This document shows, piece by piece, positions 10,764 to 21,314 of a stretch of DNA of 64,000 nt. The stretch lies in contig JAGFNQ010000875.1 in NCBI GenBank assembly GCA_024364735.1, forward strand, positions 62,001 to 126,000, in the 5' to 3' direction. This stretch comes from Boesenbergia rotunda (Eukaryota > Streptophyta > Magnoliopsida > Zingiberales > Zingiberaceae). Position 1 is the first letter of the stretch. Each line of letters opens with the position of its first letter. A program made the translations under genes and the position numbers. The notes beneath the pieces are model-generated. The model did not search any database. It worked only from the letters and a program-made list of their open reading frames with translations, and was not told the origin of the DNA.

Positions 10764-13553
10764 TACCCGTCGAGCATCCCACTGAGTCACCTCACCCGCC
10801 CTATAGGCCCAGAGCTCCTCAAGCTCCGACTGGGATGCCTCCTACGCAAATGGTTGCCCACGGAGTCGGCTCAGCTCCTTAGCCTGGGCAATGAGCTCGG
10901 CGTCTCGATTGGCCAACTGGCTTGCTAGAGAGCCGACCTCTTGCTCCTTGGCCTCCAACTTGGATCGCAGGGACTCGAAAGACTGGGTTGGCTTGTGGAG
11001 CTTTGCCCGCATCTTCTTTAGCCTCTCCTGCACCTTGTCCTTGAGGGCCCAAGCCTTGGTCTCCGTATGTTCGACCTAAGAGACTTGGAGGAGTGCTTGG
11101 GCGACCGCCATATCCGCTGAGTCAATATGAGCCTTGGAAACCTCCAGCTATTCCTTCGAGTGGGTCAGGCGGTCTTGTAGAGCAATGACCTCGACCCTTA
11201 GCCCATTGAGGGAGGCTTCATTGGAGGTCAGCTGAGTATGGTGGAGTCGGGCTTCCATGTCCTCCACTCGCCGCTCGGCTCACCGTCGGGCCTTGGAGTG
11301 TGCTAGCATAGTCATAAACACGCTGTAACACGAGCCCTGGAGCTGCAAAGCATAGAAACACGTCGTTAGTACCGAGCTAAAGCATAAGAAAAGGAACAAG
11401 CATATTTGGTTAGCATACCTGAGTGGTCTCCGACATAAATGTGTTGGCCCGGATGCTCGGACCTTGGTAATTGCATTCCTGGAGGCCCTGAAGAAAATGG
11501 TCGGAGAGTGGCTCGTGCAGATGGATCTCTTGCGTCCGATCGGGCGCCATGCCACTCGGCACCTCCAAACTCATCTTGGGGTCGGCGAGCGAGGGCAACA
11601 GGAGGTGCATCGGGGGTGTCCAAGCTGATCTCCCGAATGGGGAGAGTCTGAATCCCCTGGCGCCCGAGTCGGGGGTGGTTGGGGTATGGAAGACCCGGTC
11701 ACTGGCCTTTTCTTCTTCCGCTTCTTCTGGGATCGGCTGGTAAAGGCCTCAGCAGGGTTGGCAGTCGGTGGCGCGGGCTCATGGGCTGACTCCCGCGGCC
11801 GTCTGCGCCTAAGGATTAGGGGCTGGCCATCCACGTCCTCAGGTTCTTGGTCGGTGGTTGGCTCTTCAGCAAGGACGGGGACAGGCGATAGTTGCATGGG
11901 AGTCGGCGGAACAACTCCCCTCTGAGCTAGCTGCTTGGCATCTTGGACCTCCAGCTCGGCATCGTCCATGTCGAAGCCCTCCTCTAAGGTCGCTGCCAGC
12001 ATCATGTTAGCTGTAACATAACGAATGTTAGTTAGCTATAAACATGCGAAGGAAAAAAGATGGAGCTTACCGAGTGAGCTGGGGAGGCGGAATGACATTG
12101 TACTGATCTCGAACATGTAGAGGATGTCCTCGCTCAGCAGATGAACGTCGTGGAAATGTCGGCCCCCGAGTTTGGATAGGGCCGACTGATAGGTTGGTAG
12201 GGTTCCGTAATTTTTGGAAAAAGGGGAGGGGAAGGCAAGTTAAAAATCCAAGCAGTCAGCCAACTCGGGGTCGGGGTGGTGTTAACAAAGAAGAAGCGTT
12301 CCTTCCAACTCTTATTCGAGGTTGGAAGCTTCGCCAGGAAAGAGGTTTTGGCTCGGGCTTGGAAGAAGAAGTCACCCGACTCTTGTTTCTTGGGATAGAA
12401 AAAATAGTAAAAGATTCGGGCTGAAGGGGAATTTTATACAAGGAAAAGACGACCACCGACCCACAGATCAGTCGGATGGCGTTCGGGGCTAACTGAGATA
12501 AGGGTATCTAAAAGAAGCGGCAAATAGAAGAGATAAACGGGTGGATAGGAAAACACAACCCGGTTTGCAGATGGTCTCGGGAGATAGTAATGTAGCTAAA
12601 GGGGGAAGTTTCAGGTCGATCGGTCGGGTCGGGTAAGCGAAGAAGGAAGTCAGAGGAAATATGGTAGTCGGCTCGGATCTCCTCGAGGTCATGGTGGTTG
12701 AGCTTGGACACCATGGTAGAATACCAAGGGTTCGAGTGAGATGAGGTGGAAGCCATGAAAGGAGTGAAGGAAAAAGGACTGACCGAGTGGAAAAGGGCTC
12801 GCCGGAGAAGAAGACTGGAGAATGAGCGTCGTGGGGTGTTGCCGGAACCCTAGTAGAGCGAACAGCAACAACAGTTCGGTGTTGGAAGTAAAAAAGCGAT
12901 GGTAAAAGCTGCGGGGTAAAAGTCTATTTATAGGGCCGAGTGGTCAACCCCAACCGTCCGATGGCGATCCGGACAAAAGGCAGGAAGGGACCTAGGCCAT
13001 CCGACCAAACCCGCTATAAATCTCCAAGCGACGCAGCACACGTATGCGTCAATCATTCGCTAAGCTAGGCTGCAGACACTTCGTTACTCGGGGAACCAAC
13101 GGCTCGTCGGCACGTGGCCCTAGCAGTTAATGCGGCAATTAAGGAGAAGGATACGAATCAGCTCAGCCCCGATGGGGGATAAGATAGAATGGACAGTCTG
13201 ATGTGACGCTGGCTCGCCGATCGGACAACCCACTCGAGTTCGACTGCGGAGGTCGGCAGGAGAAGTAGACCCTTCGGTGCGCCAGGCTCGCCTTGAAATA
13301 ACAGTCCAGTCAGTCGAACTCGGCGCCTCCTTCGATTAGACTCGAAGGGGATGCTTATGATCCCGTCCTAGCTCACGTATAGCTAGGCCGGCCAGCCTAG
13401 CGCCCCGTCGGAGTAAGTTGGGGCCAAGAGTTCTAGGAGTCGGACAGGCCGAGCAGCCCTAGCCGGCAGACGAGCGGTCCGACCCAGTCCATTCAGGAGC
13501 GTTGAGAAGCCGTGCTGAGACGTAGGAGCCCTAATCGGGGAGGTCCCGAGCCA

Positions 13554-14421
13554 TGTTAGATCGTGGCGCTCAACTAGAGGGGGGGGGGGTGAATAGTTGT
13601 TTTCGATTTTCTCTACAAAACTTGTTAGCCAAACACAAATAAAACCAATAAAAATGATAAGAACAATGCTAACACCTTTGTTTAGTTGGTATCCACCTCG
13701 GAGAAGTGACTAATTCAAGGATCCACACGCACGCACAAGCTCCAGAATGAAAACCTCCTTCAAGGTGGAGAAAACCTTCACAAGGTTGCCTTCTTCCTCT
13801 TACAAGATGGAAATGAGAATGAGAGGAAGAGCTGGAGACTTTGAGCACAAACATCACAATGGTACCCTCAAGAACCGTACCTTTGACTTGCCCAAAAGTC
13901 ACCCTTTAAATAGAGTAAAGGATAGCTCCAAGCCATCCAGCCTGATACCGAATTGGCTAGCCAACGGCTAGCCCAACGACTAGTTTTTCGGGGTTACCAG
14001 TCGACTGCCCCTTGGGCAGTCAACTGATGTTACTGTGATTTTTGAGTCTCTTGCTGGCAGTCGACTGGCTTACAAAAGCACTCTTCCTCACTCCGACGAC
14101 CCTCCTTCACGTGGCCTTCAAGTATACTCCCTTGGCTTGCCCCTTGAAGTCCTCTTCCACCAGCTATCGTCCCTCGGATGCGCACGCAAGCCCTCGGCTT
14201 GCGTCCATGCCACCCTTCACGTGTGCCCCTTTGAAGTCCACTTCTCGGCTTGCCCTTGGAGTTCTCTTCCCTCGGATGTATCCTCCACGTGTGACTCACT
14301 AAGTCCTGCAAGACTTATTCACACATATCAAAAACAACATAACACCCTAACCTTAACCATATTGGCACACACACATCAAAATCATGATCTTCCCGATCAT
14401 ACTTGGGTCGATTGCCCAACA
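13554..14421 (-). mobile_element. Solo LTR of a second SIRE-like copia family inside LTR copy A
   Basis: On the minus strand the 868-bp insert runs from TGTTGGGCAATCGACC (ending at + position 14421) to CACCCCCCCCCCTCTAG and ...TCTAACA (starting at + position 13554). The C-rich tract near the end is a SIRE-type LTR terminus. Flanks AGCCA (13549-13553) and AGCTA (14422-14426) are a 5-bp duplication with one mismatch. It contains its own inverted repeats, such as CAGTCGACTGCCC with GGGCAGTCAACTG near 13998-14026. There is no internal domain, so it is a recombination product. Confidence 0.82.
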
Positions 14422-14931
14422 AGCTAGACTATCCCCGAGCCTGGGAATCTCCAGGTCCTTATCCATCCGATCCTCTGTGAGGTCGGATGATTAAGCCTGA
14501 GTCCCCTCCATGACTCGGAGGGCACAGAGGCTTGATTTCCAGAATAGTGGCTATCCGGCCCGAGTTCCCTCAGCGTCACAGGTCGGCGCTCTCCTTCGAG
14601 ATTTGTCGTAACCCTCAGGAATACCCACTCTCCGACACCGCACTAGCAGAAGAGGTACGGGGTCGACGCAGACCTGATAATCTTCAAGCCCAAATCACAA
14701 GTATCTCGTTGACACCATGATCCTCCTGTCATAACCTAGCATCCCGTACCACGACTACCTACATTCGTATCAGGCCTAGCGGTGCCTGACGACGCTCGCC
14801 AGCATGCTGACAGCGTCCCTTGCCTTATTCTAGTATGCGACACCTTACCCTGCCACCACTGGCTACACTTTGCCCTGTTCCCGCATACGACAAGAGGTGG
14901 CAGGCCGGGCTGATACTGTCGGCTCCCTCGG

Positions 14932-14940
14932 CTATATAAG
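14932..14940 (+). promoter_or_regulatory. TATA box of Tat LTR copy A
   Basis: CTATATAAG, about 235 bp upstream of the LTR end, is followed by the start of a conserved block AGGTACGCGCAATAGTG that is shared with copies B and C. The same relative position in copy C carries TATATAAG, supporting a real core promoter. Confidence 0.7.
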
Positions 14941-15660
14941 CCCCTTCGCTCCCCCTCTCACAGGTACGCGCAATAGTGTTTGCCCACTGTTTCATTGCTT
15001 TCTTGCTCTTCCACCGGGGACTGACTTGACCGTCGGAGGGTTTTGCCGGAGACTTTTCCCGGTGGGTTTGTTAACGGTCATTCTCTTATAGGTCGGAGCC
15101 AGCATCAGCAGCTCGTAGCACTCGGGGGACCGTTTCACTGTTGGGAGTCCACTTCACTTCGCGACAGGATCACAATGAGCTAGTTTTGAAAAAAAATAAT
15201 TAAATGAAAGATTAAATGTTTGAATTCCATCTGTGAGTATTAGAAAATAAGAAAGCATTTGGTTTTTTCATTTTTTATTTTTATTTTTTGAAAAATCATA
15301 GACAGCGTTCGGTTTGCATCATTTTTTATTTTTATTTCTTTTTAAAAAATCATATTTTCTTTTTTTCTGGAGAATGACTTTATTTTATTATTTAATTTTC
15401 TAGAATACTCATCTTTTTCTAAAAAATAAGTTTAGAAAATACAAACTGATCCCGGGCCAGCTTGCGTGTAGCCTGGCCCGGCAGCCTGGCGCTCAGTCAG
15501 GCAAAGTGGCTAGTGATCTGGACGATCCCCCTGGACAAGGGGCACACGAGCTTAGTCCCCTTGGGTTTCCGTGTCAAGGCCCATATAGGCCTATAATAGC
15601 TTTCTATTGGGTCAGGTAGGATCTGACCGAAGGAGTTATCCCCTCTGTGCCCCCAGTCGG

Positions 15661-17962
15661 TGTTAGTAATATGAGAGAAGTGTCCTAAGGCAATCGCCTT
15701 ATGATTGTAAACATTTATTCTAATAAATGATAATTCACTATTTGAGTATACATGTTTGTGTATTTGATTGAGATCTTAAACTCATCTACTGAATGTCCGC
15801 AATACAATTCACAACATAAGAGAATTTGTGATGGGATCACAACTAGTGATTATCTCTAAATGTGCAATTGTGAAGTATTGAAATTATCCCTAGTCGATGA
15901 ATTGATAAAAACGGACACTATCAATTCTGTTGAGACTAGCATGGGTTATTCTCTAATCAGCTGATTCTCACTGGCTGGTGACATTGGGATGTCCGGAGAT
16001 AAACATGGATGCTAGTTAAGGGAACTAGTTCATTGGAGTGACTAGCAGTAAGACTTCATATGGGAATCTACATGTAGATATGTCAATGAAGTTCTTACTG
16101 CAGCTTAAGTGCGATGTTCCTTTGACTTGCGGTGTTCAAGTCATCTTGGTCATGGAGACTTATACTTTAACATCTTAAGCAAGCATCTCCAAGGAGGTGT
16201 GGACCCAGGATGATTGGGTATAAGCCGAAGTGCCCGAAGATGTTTGAACAGCCTACAAAGGATTCACCACTCCTTGCGAGGAGATGTATACCCAGGCCTA
16301 TCGTCGGATTGTTACTCAAAACCTCTGGCCAGAGTATATCATGTTTAGAGTGTGAGTCTCTTAAATACATGAGAGTAATTAGAAATCCAAAGGACGAGAA
16401 AGACACTACTTGAGCTAGGTGTGACGTAGTCAGTCTAGTGGGGACTGACACAAACAGACCATGTCCTGAACCAAGTGGGTATAAGGTGGTGAAGGGAATG
16501 GGGCACGATTCATTAGAGCTGCTGAAGGGTTTCAGAATTACTTCTGAGGTCAAACCGTTGATCTTTCGATTAATTGGGGGTCATGATGTACTACTAGGTG
16601 CCACTCATGATCGTTCTGTAATTAGTTGATTATAGACGGCCAACATAAATCGAAAGCCTATTTAGTCACACGCACTACGAGTAATCCGAGGGATTTAAAA
16701 CGAGTTGAAAATTGGATTTTTCGATCAAGAGAAATAAGTCGAATCTGAGTTAATCAGAGGCGCAACGGAAACTTAAAATGGCTAAGTCTTTTGAAGGCTT
16801 AATGGGCGAATTAAATGAGTTTAATTCGCGATGAAATCGGCTTGGTTTGGCCGGCCAAAGAGGGTGTCCACCCTCTTGGTTTGGCCGGCCATTAAAAAGG
16901 GAATAAACCAATTTAATTGGTTTAATTAATAAAATAAATCTAGCGCGATTTGTTTTATAAATTATGGATAAATAAATTTGTATAAAGAAATTTATATAAA
17001 TAAATTTATAGAAATTTATTTCCTTTTGGGAAATTAAAATAATCCGTGGAGTGGTTTATTTTAATTTTATAAAATCAATTATGAATTGATTTTTCCATTA
17101 AAAGAAAAATTTATAAATTTCTTATAAAATTTATTCCATAATTAAAGAAGAGAATAATTTGTTTTATTATAAAGTTAGTTATAATAAAACTAGGCATAAC
17201 GGAATTATTCATAAGAAAATTTATAAGATAAATTTCTTATGAAAATTAATTCCGTTAATTCCGTTAAAGAGGAGACTTAGCAAGGGAGAGGTTACTATAT
17301 AAAGGAACCAAAGGCTAGCCTTCAATGCCAATCAATTAAGTTGATTAAGAGTTAATCCTCTCCCTCTCTCTCTCTTATTCTCTTCCTCCCTTTTCCCCTT
17401 CTCAACCCTAGGGCCGGCGCCCCTTGAGGCAACTAGGGCCGGCGCCCCTTCATCCACCTAGGGCCGGCGCACTTCTTCCCTTAGGGTTGGTTGCCGTGAG
17501 CTATCAAGGAGAAGGAGAAGCCAAGACAAGAAGAAGAAGACGCGGATCACAACTCCTCTCTTCCCGGAATTTAGATTCCGTTTCTTGTTGGTTTCCATTC
17601 TTTTCTCTTGTTCTTCTAGTTGTGCCTTTAGAGAATCTAGTAGTTCTTGTCGGCACAAAACTCGTGACTTTGTGAAGTCATCCCGAAGAGAACTCGGCGT
17701 GGACGCGAATAGAGGCGAAGCTTCCAAGGGACGCTATGGTTGGATCTCGTCCCTTACTTCGAGTTACGCGAGGTACTTAGTAAATTAGTTTACTTTTCCG
17801 CAATGTTTTAATTTATGATTATGTCCACACACCATAAGGTTGCATGCTAGATACGTGGTTAAAATAATTTAGGAAATTATTTTATGCTAATTCTTCCGCT
17901 GCACGTAAAAATTTAAAATTTTACGAACCCGTATCCTTGTCGACATGCACCCGGTCCCAACA
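15661..17962 (+). mobile_element. 2302-bp solo LTR nested in LTR copy B
   Basis: The insert begins TGTTAGTAATATGAGAG and ends CCGGTCCCAACA, with a perfect 5-bp duplication GTCGG at 15656-15660 and 17963-17967. Its TG...CA ends, a TATA box at about 17294, a following CT-rich leader and the absence of coding domains indicate a long solo LTR. I cannot assign the family with certainty; a Ty1/copia or Ty3/gypsy origin is equally compatible. Short repeats of CTAGGGCCGGCGCCCCTT occur at 17409-17470. Confidence 0.85.
17294..17304 (+). promoter_or_regulatory. TATA box of the nested 2.3-kb LTR
   Basis: ACTATATAAAG is followed about 60 bp later by a CTCTCCCTCTCTCTCTC initiator-like pyrimidine tract. 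This is a plausible LTR promoter; the function is inferred. Confidence 0.6.
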
Positions 17963-18220
17963 GTCGGCACCCTCCTAGGCCCTCAGCCGGCCTCCTTACC
18001 TCTGTGCCCCCAGTCGGCACCCTCCTAGGCCCTTAGCCGGCCTCCTTCCCTCTGTGCCTCCAGTCGGCACCCTCCTAGGCCCTCAGCCGGCCTCCTTATC
18101 TCTGTGCCCACAGTCGGCACCCTCCTAGGCCCTCAGCCGGCCTCCTTACCTCTGTGCCCCCAGTCGGCACCCTCCTAGGCCCTCAGCCGGCCTCCTTACC
18201 TCTGTGCCCCCAGTCGGCAC
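17961..18220 (+). repeat. 50-bp tandem repeats within LTR copy B
   Basis: The landmark CAGTCGGCAC occurs at 17961, 18011, 18061, 18111, 18161 and 18211, an exact 50-bp period. The unit includes CCTCCTAGGCCCTCAGCCGG. The nested 2.3-kb LTR inserted at a GTCGG inside this same array. Confidence 0.95.
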
Positions 18221-18960
18221 AACCACTCCCTGACATCGGGTCACCAGAAGCTGTACGGGGTCGGCGCGAGACCCTGGTCGCCCTGGCCGCCAACGGCGGA
18301 TATCTCGCTGAGGCATTGATATGCCTGACACATCTTGTCCCCCGTACCTCGACCACATGCCCTGATGTCAGGCCGAGCGGCGTCCAACGGCGCCAACTCT
18401 TAAGTTGACAGAGCCTCTTTCCTTAATACAGTATGTGTCGCTTTGCCCTGCCACCCCTGGACGCGCATTACCTTGTCCTCACTACGCGACAGCAGGTGGC
18501 AGGTGAGGCAAAGCCTGTCAGCTTCCCCTGCTTCATATACTTCTCACTCCGTATTTTCCAGGTACGCGCGATAGTGTCATTTGACTACTGTTCTATTACT
18601 TTCCCTCGCCACCGTCGTGTACTAACTTGATCGTCGGAGTGCCTGGCCGGGGACTTTTCCCGATGGGTTCTAACGGTCTCTGTCTTGCAGGCTAGAAGTG
18701 AGCCGGCTCGGCACGCCACTTCCAACGACCTCACCCTCCTCAGAGACTTGTCCAACTGTAGGGACGTCTGACTCACTTCGCGACAGGATCACAAACTAAA
18801 CACCTTTTTTGAAAAATCATATCATATTTTCTGTGAAAAATAAAAAAGGAAAACAAACCTACCAAATGCATCCTAAGTGTTTATTCATTTTGTATTTCAA
18901 ATGGAAATTAATTTTATACTTTAGTGTAGAAGATTTCATTAATAGAATAGTTGTGGAAAT

Positions 18961-19166
18961 CAATGGCAGAGCCAGGAATAGTAGCCCGCCAGGGCTAAAA
19001 TGTTATAGAATGTGTCTCCGGGCTAAAATGTCTTTCTTTTGATTTAAAAATTCAAAATAAAGGATGTAAATAGGTAAAATAGTGATATTAAAATGTAAAA
19101 CTAATGTAAATTTCATTTTGACCCCGGGCTATAGCCCGGGTAAGCCAAACCTTGGCTCCGCCCTTG
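18961..19166. mobile_element. 206-bp hAT-type MITE
   Basis: Termini CAATGGCAGAGCCAGG and, on the other strand, CAAGGGCGGAGCCAAGG form an imperfect inverted repeat. A perfect 8-bp duplication GTGGAAAT flanks it (18953-18960 and 19167-19174). An inner palindrome CCCGGGCTATAGCCCGGG is at about 19123-19140. Size and duplication length fit a miniature hAT element. Confidence 0.93.
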
Positions 19167-19174
19167 GTGGAAAT

Positions 19175-20598
19175 AGTCTATCAAATAAAACCCATTAATT
19201 CTTTTTTTTAATACGATTAGCAAAAAAACATCTATCAATATTTATCATATATATTTTATTTGTAAAACAATATTTTAAATTAAAATTTATTTATGAAATG
19301 ACTTGTTTTTATTTAATTTAAAATAAAATAAAATGATTAAAAAAAAATCAGTTTGGTTGGATGTTAAAATTGATATAGTAAAAAGCTAAGTTTACCCTAT
19401 AATTTGTTTCTCATGTTTAAATAATTATAATAATTTTTAAAACTGTATTAGAATTATTTTAAAAATAGTGTCAAAGGTCATGTTGAATCTTCAACTAATT
19501 TTGCCGATCATTTTGTACACAAAGAGGCTGCTTTTTCTCAAATGTTCGTTCTCAAAACAAAACTCTAAAAAATGTTGGAGAAACGAATTCAACAATCTTA
19601 AAACGTCGAAATTAATGAAACCTTTATTTTTATTTCGGTTGGCTTCAACTCAAAGTCCACCAACCACCATGCATGCTGTGCAGTGTACTCCACTACACCA
19701 TGCACTGAAGGAATATAATCAACGTCCTTTGACTTCCCCTGGCACAAAACTCATTACCTCTGTGCAATTATTTACTGGATAGAGTGACTCGACTGCGAGG
19801 AGATTCCTTTAACCTCAAATAATTGGACAAAGTGCTAATTTCTTTCATCAATTCTTCCTTCATCTATTGACTGTGATAATTAGCACCATGTGTGTGATCA
19901 TGACTGGCTGCTTACTTCAGGCTTCACCTGACACAACACTCACAGCCCAGTCATTGACTCCAGCTCTGGACTGCAGAGCCTCTTTTCTTTACATACCCCT
20001 TTTCCTTCGAGTTTCTGAGTGCCCATCATCTACTCTGGATTGCCTTGTGTTCGGTGGAGATATGCCAGTCTTTCACTCATTGTTTGTGTCAAACTAGGTG
20101 AACCCGTACGAGAAAGCAGAGACATCGAGTCAAAGGTCAAATGAAGCAAAAGCCCAGGGGCGCGTGCGGATCTGAAACAGGTAAAGAACCATGGAGATCA
20201 TCTCGTTTCTGAAAAATCAAAAGGAAAACAGTGGCCGGGGGAAAAAAAAAAGTAGATGGAATTTAGCAGCAGCGTTCATGATTGCAATAATTGGCAGCTC
20301 CTCGCCATGCTCGGCTCATCATCATTGGTATTGACTTGCAGACATGGTGTTGCAGTGCCCCCAAACTTGCCGCTATTTAACACCCTTCGATCGTTCCTCC
20401 TCCTCTGCACTCCTCATCTTCTCTTTCTTCCTTACCTTGCTTTATCTTCGGCTTCTCCACTCACATCGAAAGTGATCGAGGTAGTAATAACGTATGAGAT
20501 ATACGATGGAAAAGGAGGATCTATCGTTAAGCCTCAGCTTAAGCACTTACACCAATCACTTCGCGCCTTCCTCTTCGTCTTCTTATTTCCGGCAAAGA
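19175..20598 (+). other. Intergenic region and 5' leader of the HD-Zip gene
   Basis: AT-rich noncoding DNA to about 19460, then less biased sequence that likely holds the promoter and leader of the HD-Zip II gene. I see no coding exon. A CAATAATTG site lies at 20285. A CTATTTAA at about 20372 is a weak TATA candidate. Confidence 0.5.
20285..20293. promoter_or_regulatory. HD-Zip type pseudopalindrome CAATAATTG
   Basis: CAAT(A/T)ATTG is the known HD-Zip class I site and is bound more weakly by class II proteins. It lies 306 bp upstream of the HD-Zip II start codon. Class II genes are known to repress themselves, so autoregulation is possible but inferred. Confidence 0.4.
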
Positions 20599-21314
20599 AT
20601 GCAGTGGAACCTTCTCCTCCCGTCCTCTTCAGGTAATTAGTAGTACTGTTGAGTATGTGTTTCTAGAAGAAGCTTAATTTGACTTGGATATAGATGGAGG
20701 AGCAGGGGAGGCGGCGCTGGGAGATGAGGCTGGGGAGGCCGAGCGAGGGGGCTGCTCGTCTCAGGGAATCAGCGACGAGGACGAAGACGGCGACGGCTGC
20801 CGCAAGAAACTCCGGCTATCCAGAGACCAATCCGCTGTCCTCGAGGACAGCTTCAAGGAGCACACGACTCTCAACCCTGTACTAAATTACGCTTTATATA
20901 TCTATGATCAAGTAGTGATATACATCGTTAACCGATCGATGAATGTGAGGATCGATGCAGAAATTGAAGGTGGCATTGGCGAAACAGCTCAACCTGCGGC
21001 CGAGGCAGGTAGAGGTGTGGTTCCAGAATAGGAGAGCGAGGACGAAGTTGAAGCAGACGGAGGTAGACTGCGAGTTCCTGAAGAAGTGCTGCGAGAACCT
21101 GACGGAGGAGAACAAGAGGCTGCACAAAGAGGTGCAGGAACTGCGAGCTCTGAAGCTGTCGCCGCAGGTTTACATGCAGATGACGCCCCCCACCACCCTC
21201 ACCATGTGCCCTTCCTGCGACCGCCGGCTCTCCAATTCGACAGCCGCCGCCGTCCCCGAAGCGCTTCCTCAGCATCGCCGCCTGCGCGCCGACGAATCTT
21301 TCGCGAACAGCTAG
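20599..21314 (+). CDS. HD-Zip class II homeobox-leucine zipper transcription factor
   Basis: Three exons were placed by hand: 20599-20632, 20694-20878 and 20961-21314 (GT-AG introns of 61 and 82 bp), giving 190 residues. The first exon encodes only MQWNLLLPSSS plus one base; this start is chosen because the second exon has no in-frame ATG and the phases fit. The homeodomain begins RKKLRLSRDQ, with the first residues of helix 3 at RQVEVWFQNRRARTKLKQ. It is followed at once by the leucine zipper (FLKKCCENLTEENKRLHKEV) and the class II hallmark CPSC motif, here TMCPSCDRRL (usually CPSCE). Acts in the nucleus as a DNA-binding dimer; class II members act in shade and auxin responses and mostly repress. 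The protein is short for the class. Confidence 0.9.

Larger units (their letters stand above)
5965..12756 (-). pseudogene. Antisense ORF of the Tat element (putative gypsy-type transposon domain), split by a copia element
   Basis: Read on the minus strand from 12756, the protein starts MASTSSHSNPWYSTMVSKL and enters a domain with the pattern LRLP, then GLCFPIHPF, then IPLSQLAPNA. I recognise this as the 'putative gypsy type transposon' domain known from antisense genes of Tat/Retand elements. Two GT-AG introns can be placed, at 12011-12070 and 11343-11418. The C-terminal part (about 11280-10770) is a coiled coil rich in K, E, L and Q, and it continues across the copia insertion at 6122-5965 (SQRLRPLLKQQLLNTFEQLR). 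In-frame stops near 12510 and 11150 show decay. Its function in the element is unknown. Confidence 0.8.
1..15172 (+). mobile_element. Tat-lineage Ty3/gypsy LTR retrotransposon, 3' part, with nested insertions
   Basis: The window opens inside the gag/protease junction of a gypsy-type element and follows it through pol, a tandem-repeat array, an antisense ORF, a purine-rich tract near 13345-13357 and a 3' LTR (13358-15172). The domain order (protease, RT, RNase H, a second archaic-type RNase H, integrase), the 3' tandem array and the antisense gene match the Tat/Retand/Grande group as known from the literature. The 5' LTR, primer site and most of gag lie to the left of the window. Three later insertions interrupt it: a hAT element (1272-1944), a SIRE-type copia element (6123-10763) and a solo LTR (13554-14421). 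Many in-frame stops and frameshifts make it non-autonomous. Confidence 0.9.
13358..15172 (+). repeat. 3' LTR of the Tat element (LTR copy A), interrupted by a solo LTR
   Basis: It starts TGATCCCGTCC after a purine-rich tract and ends GCGACAGGATCA at 15172. The same ends are seen in LTR copies B (15447-18791) and C (51619-52602), so the family has TGATC...GATCA termini. Removing the inserted solo LTR and one 5-bp duplication leaves about 942 bp, close to copy C (984 bp). A TATA box lies at 14932. Confidence 0.88.
15447..18791 (+). mobile_element. Solo LTR of the same Tat family (copy B), with a nested solo LTR
   Basis: It starts TGATCCCGGGCCAGC and ends GCGACAGGATCA, the same termini as copy A. 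A perfect 5-bp duplication CAAAC flanks it (15442-15446 and 18792-18796), so it is an independent insertion whose internal part was lost by LTR-LTR recombination. Without the 2302-bp nested insert and its duplication it is about 1038 bp. It differs from copies A and C in carrying a 50-bp repeat array (17961-18220) and in lacking a clean TATA box (CATATACTT near 18534). Confidence 0.92.

Noticed and set aside
16167..16553. 128-residue minus-strand ORF in the 2.3-kb solo LTR
   Set aside because: No family resemblance; chance ORF in LTR sequence.
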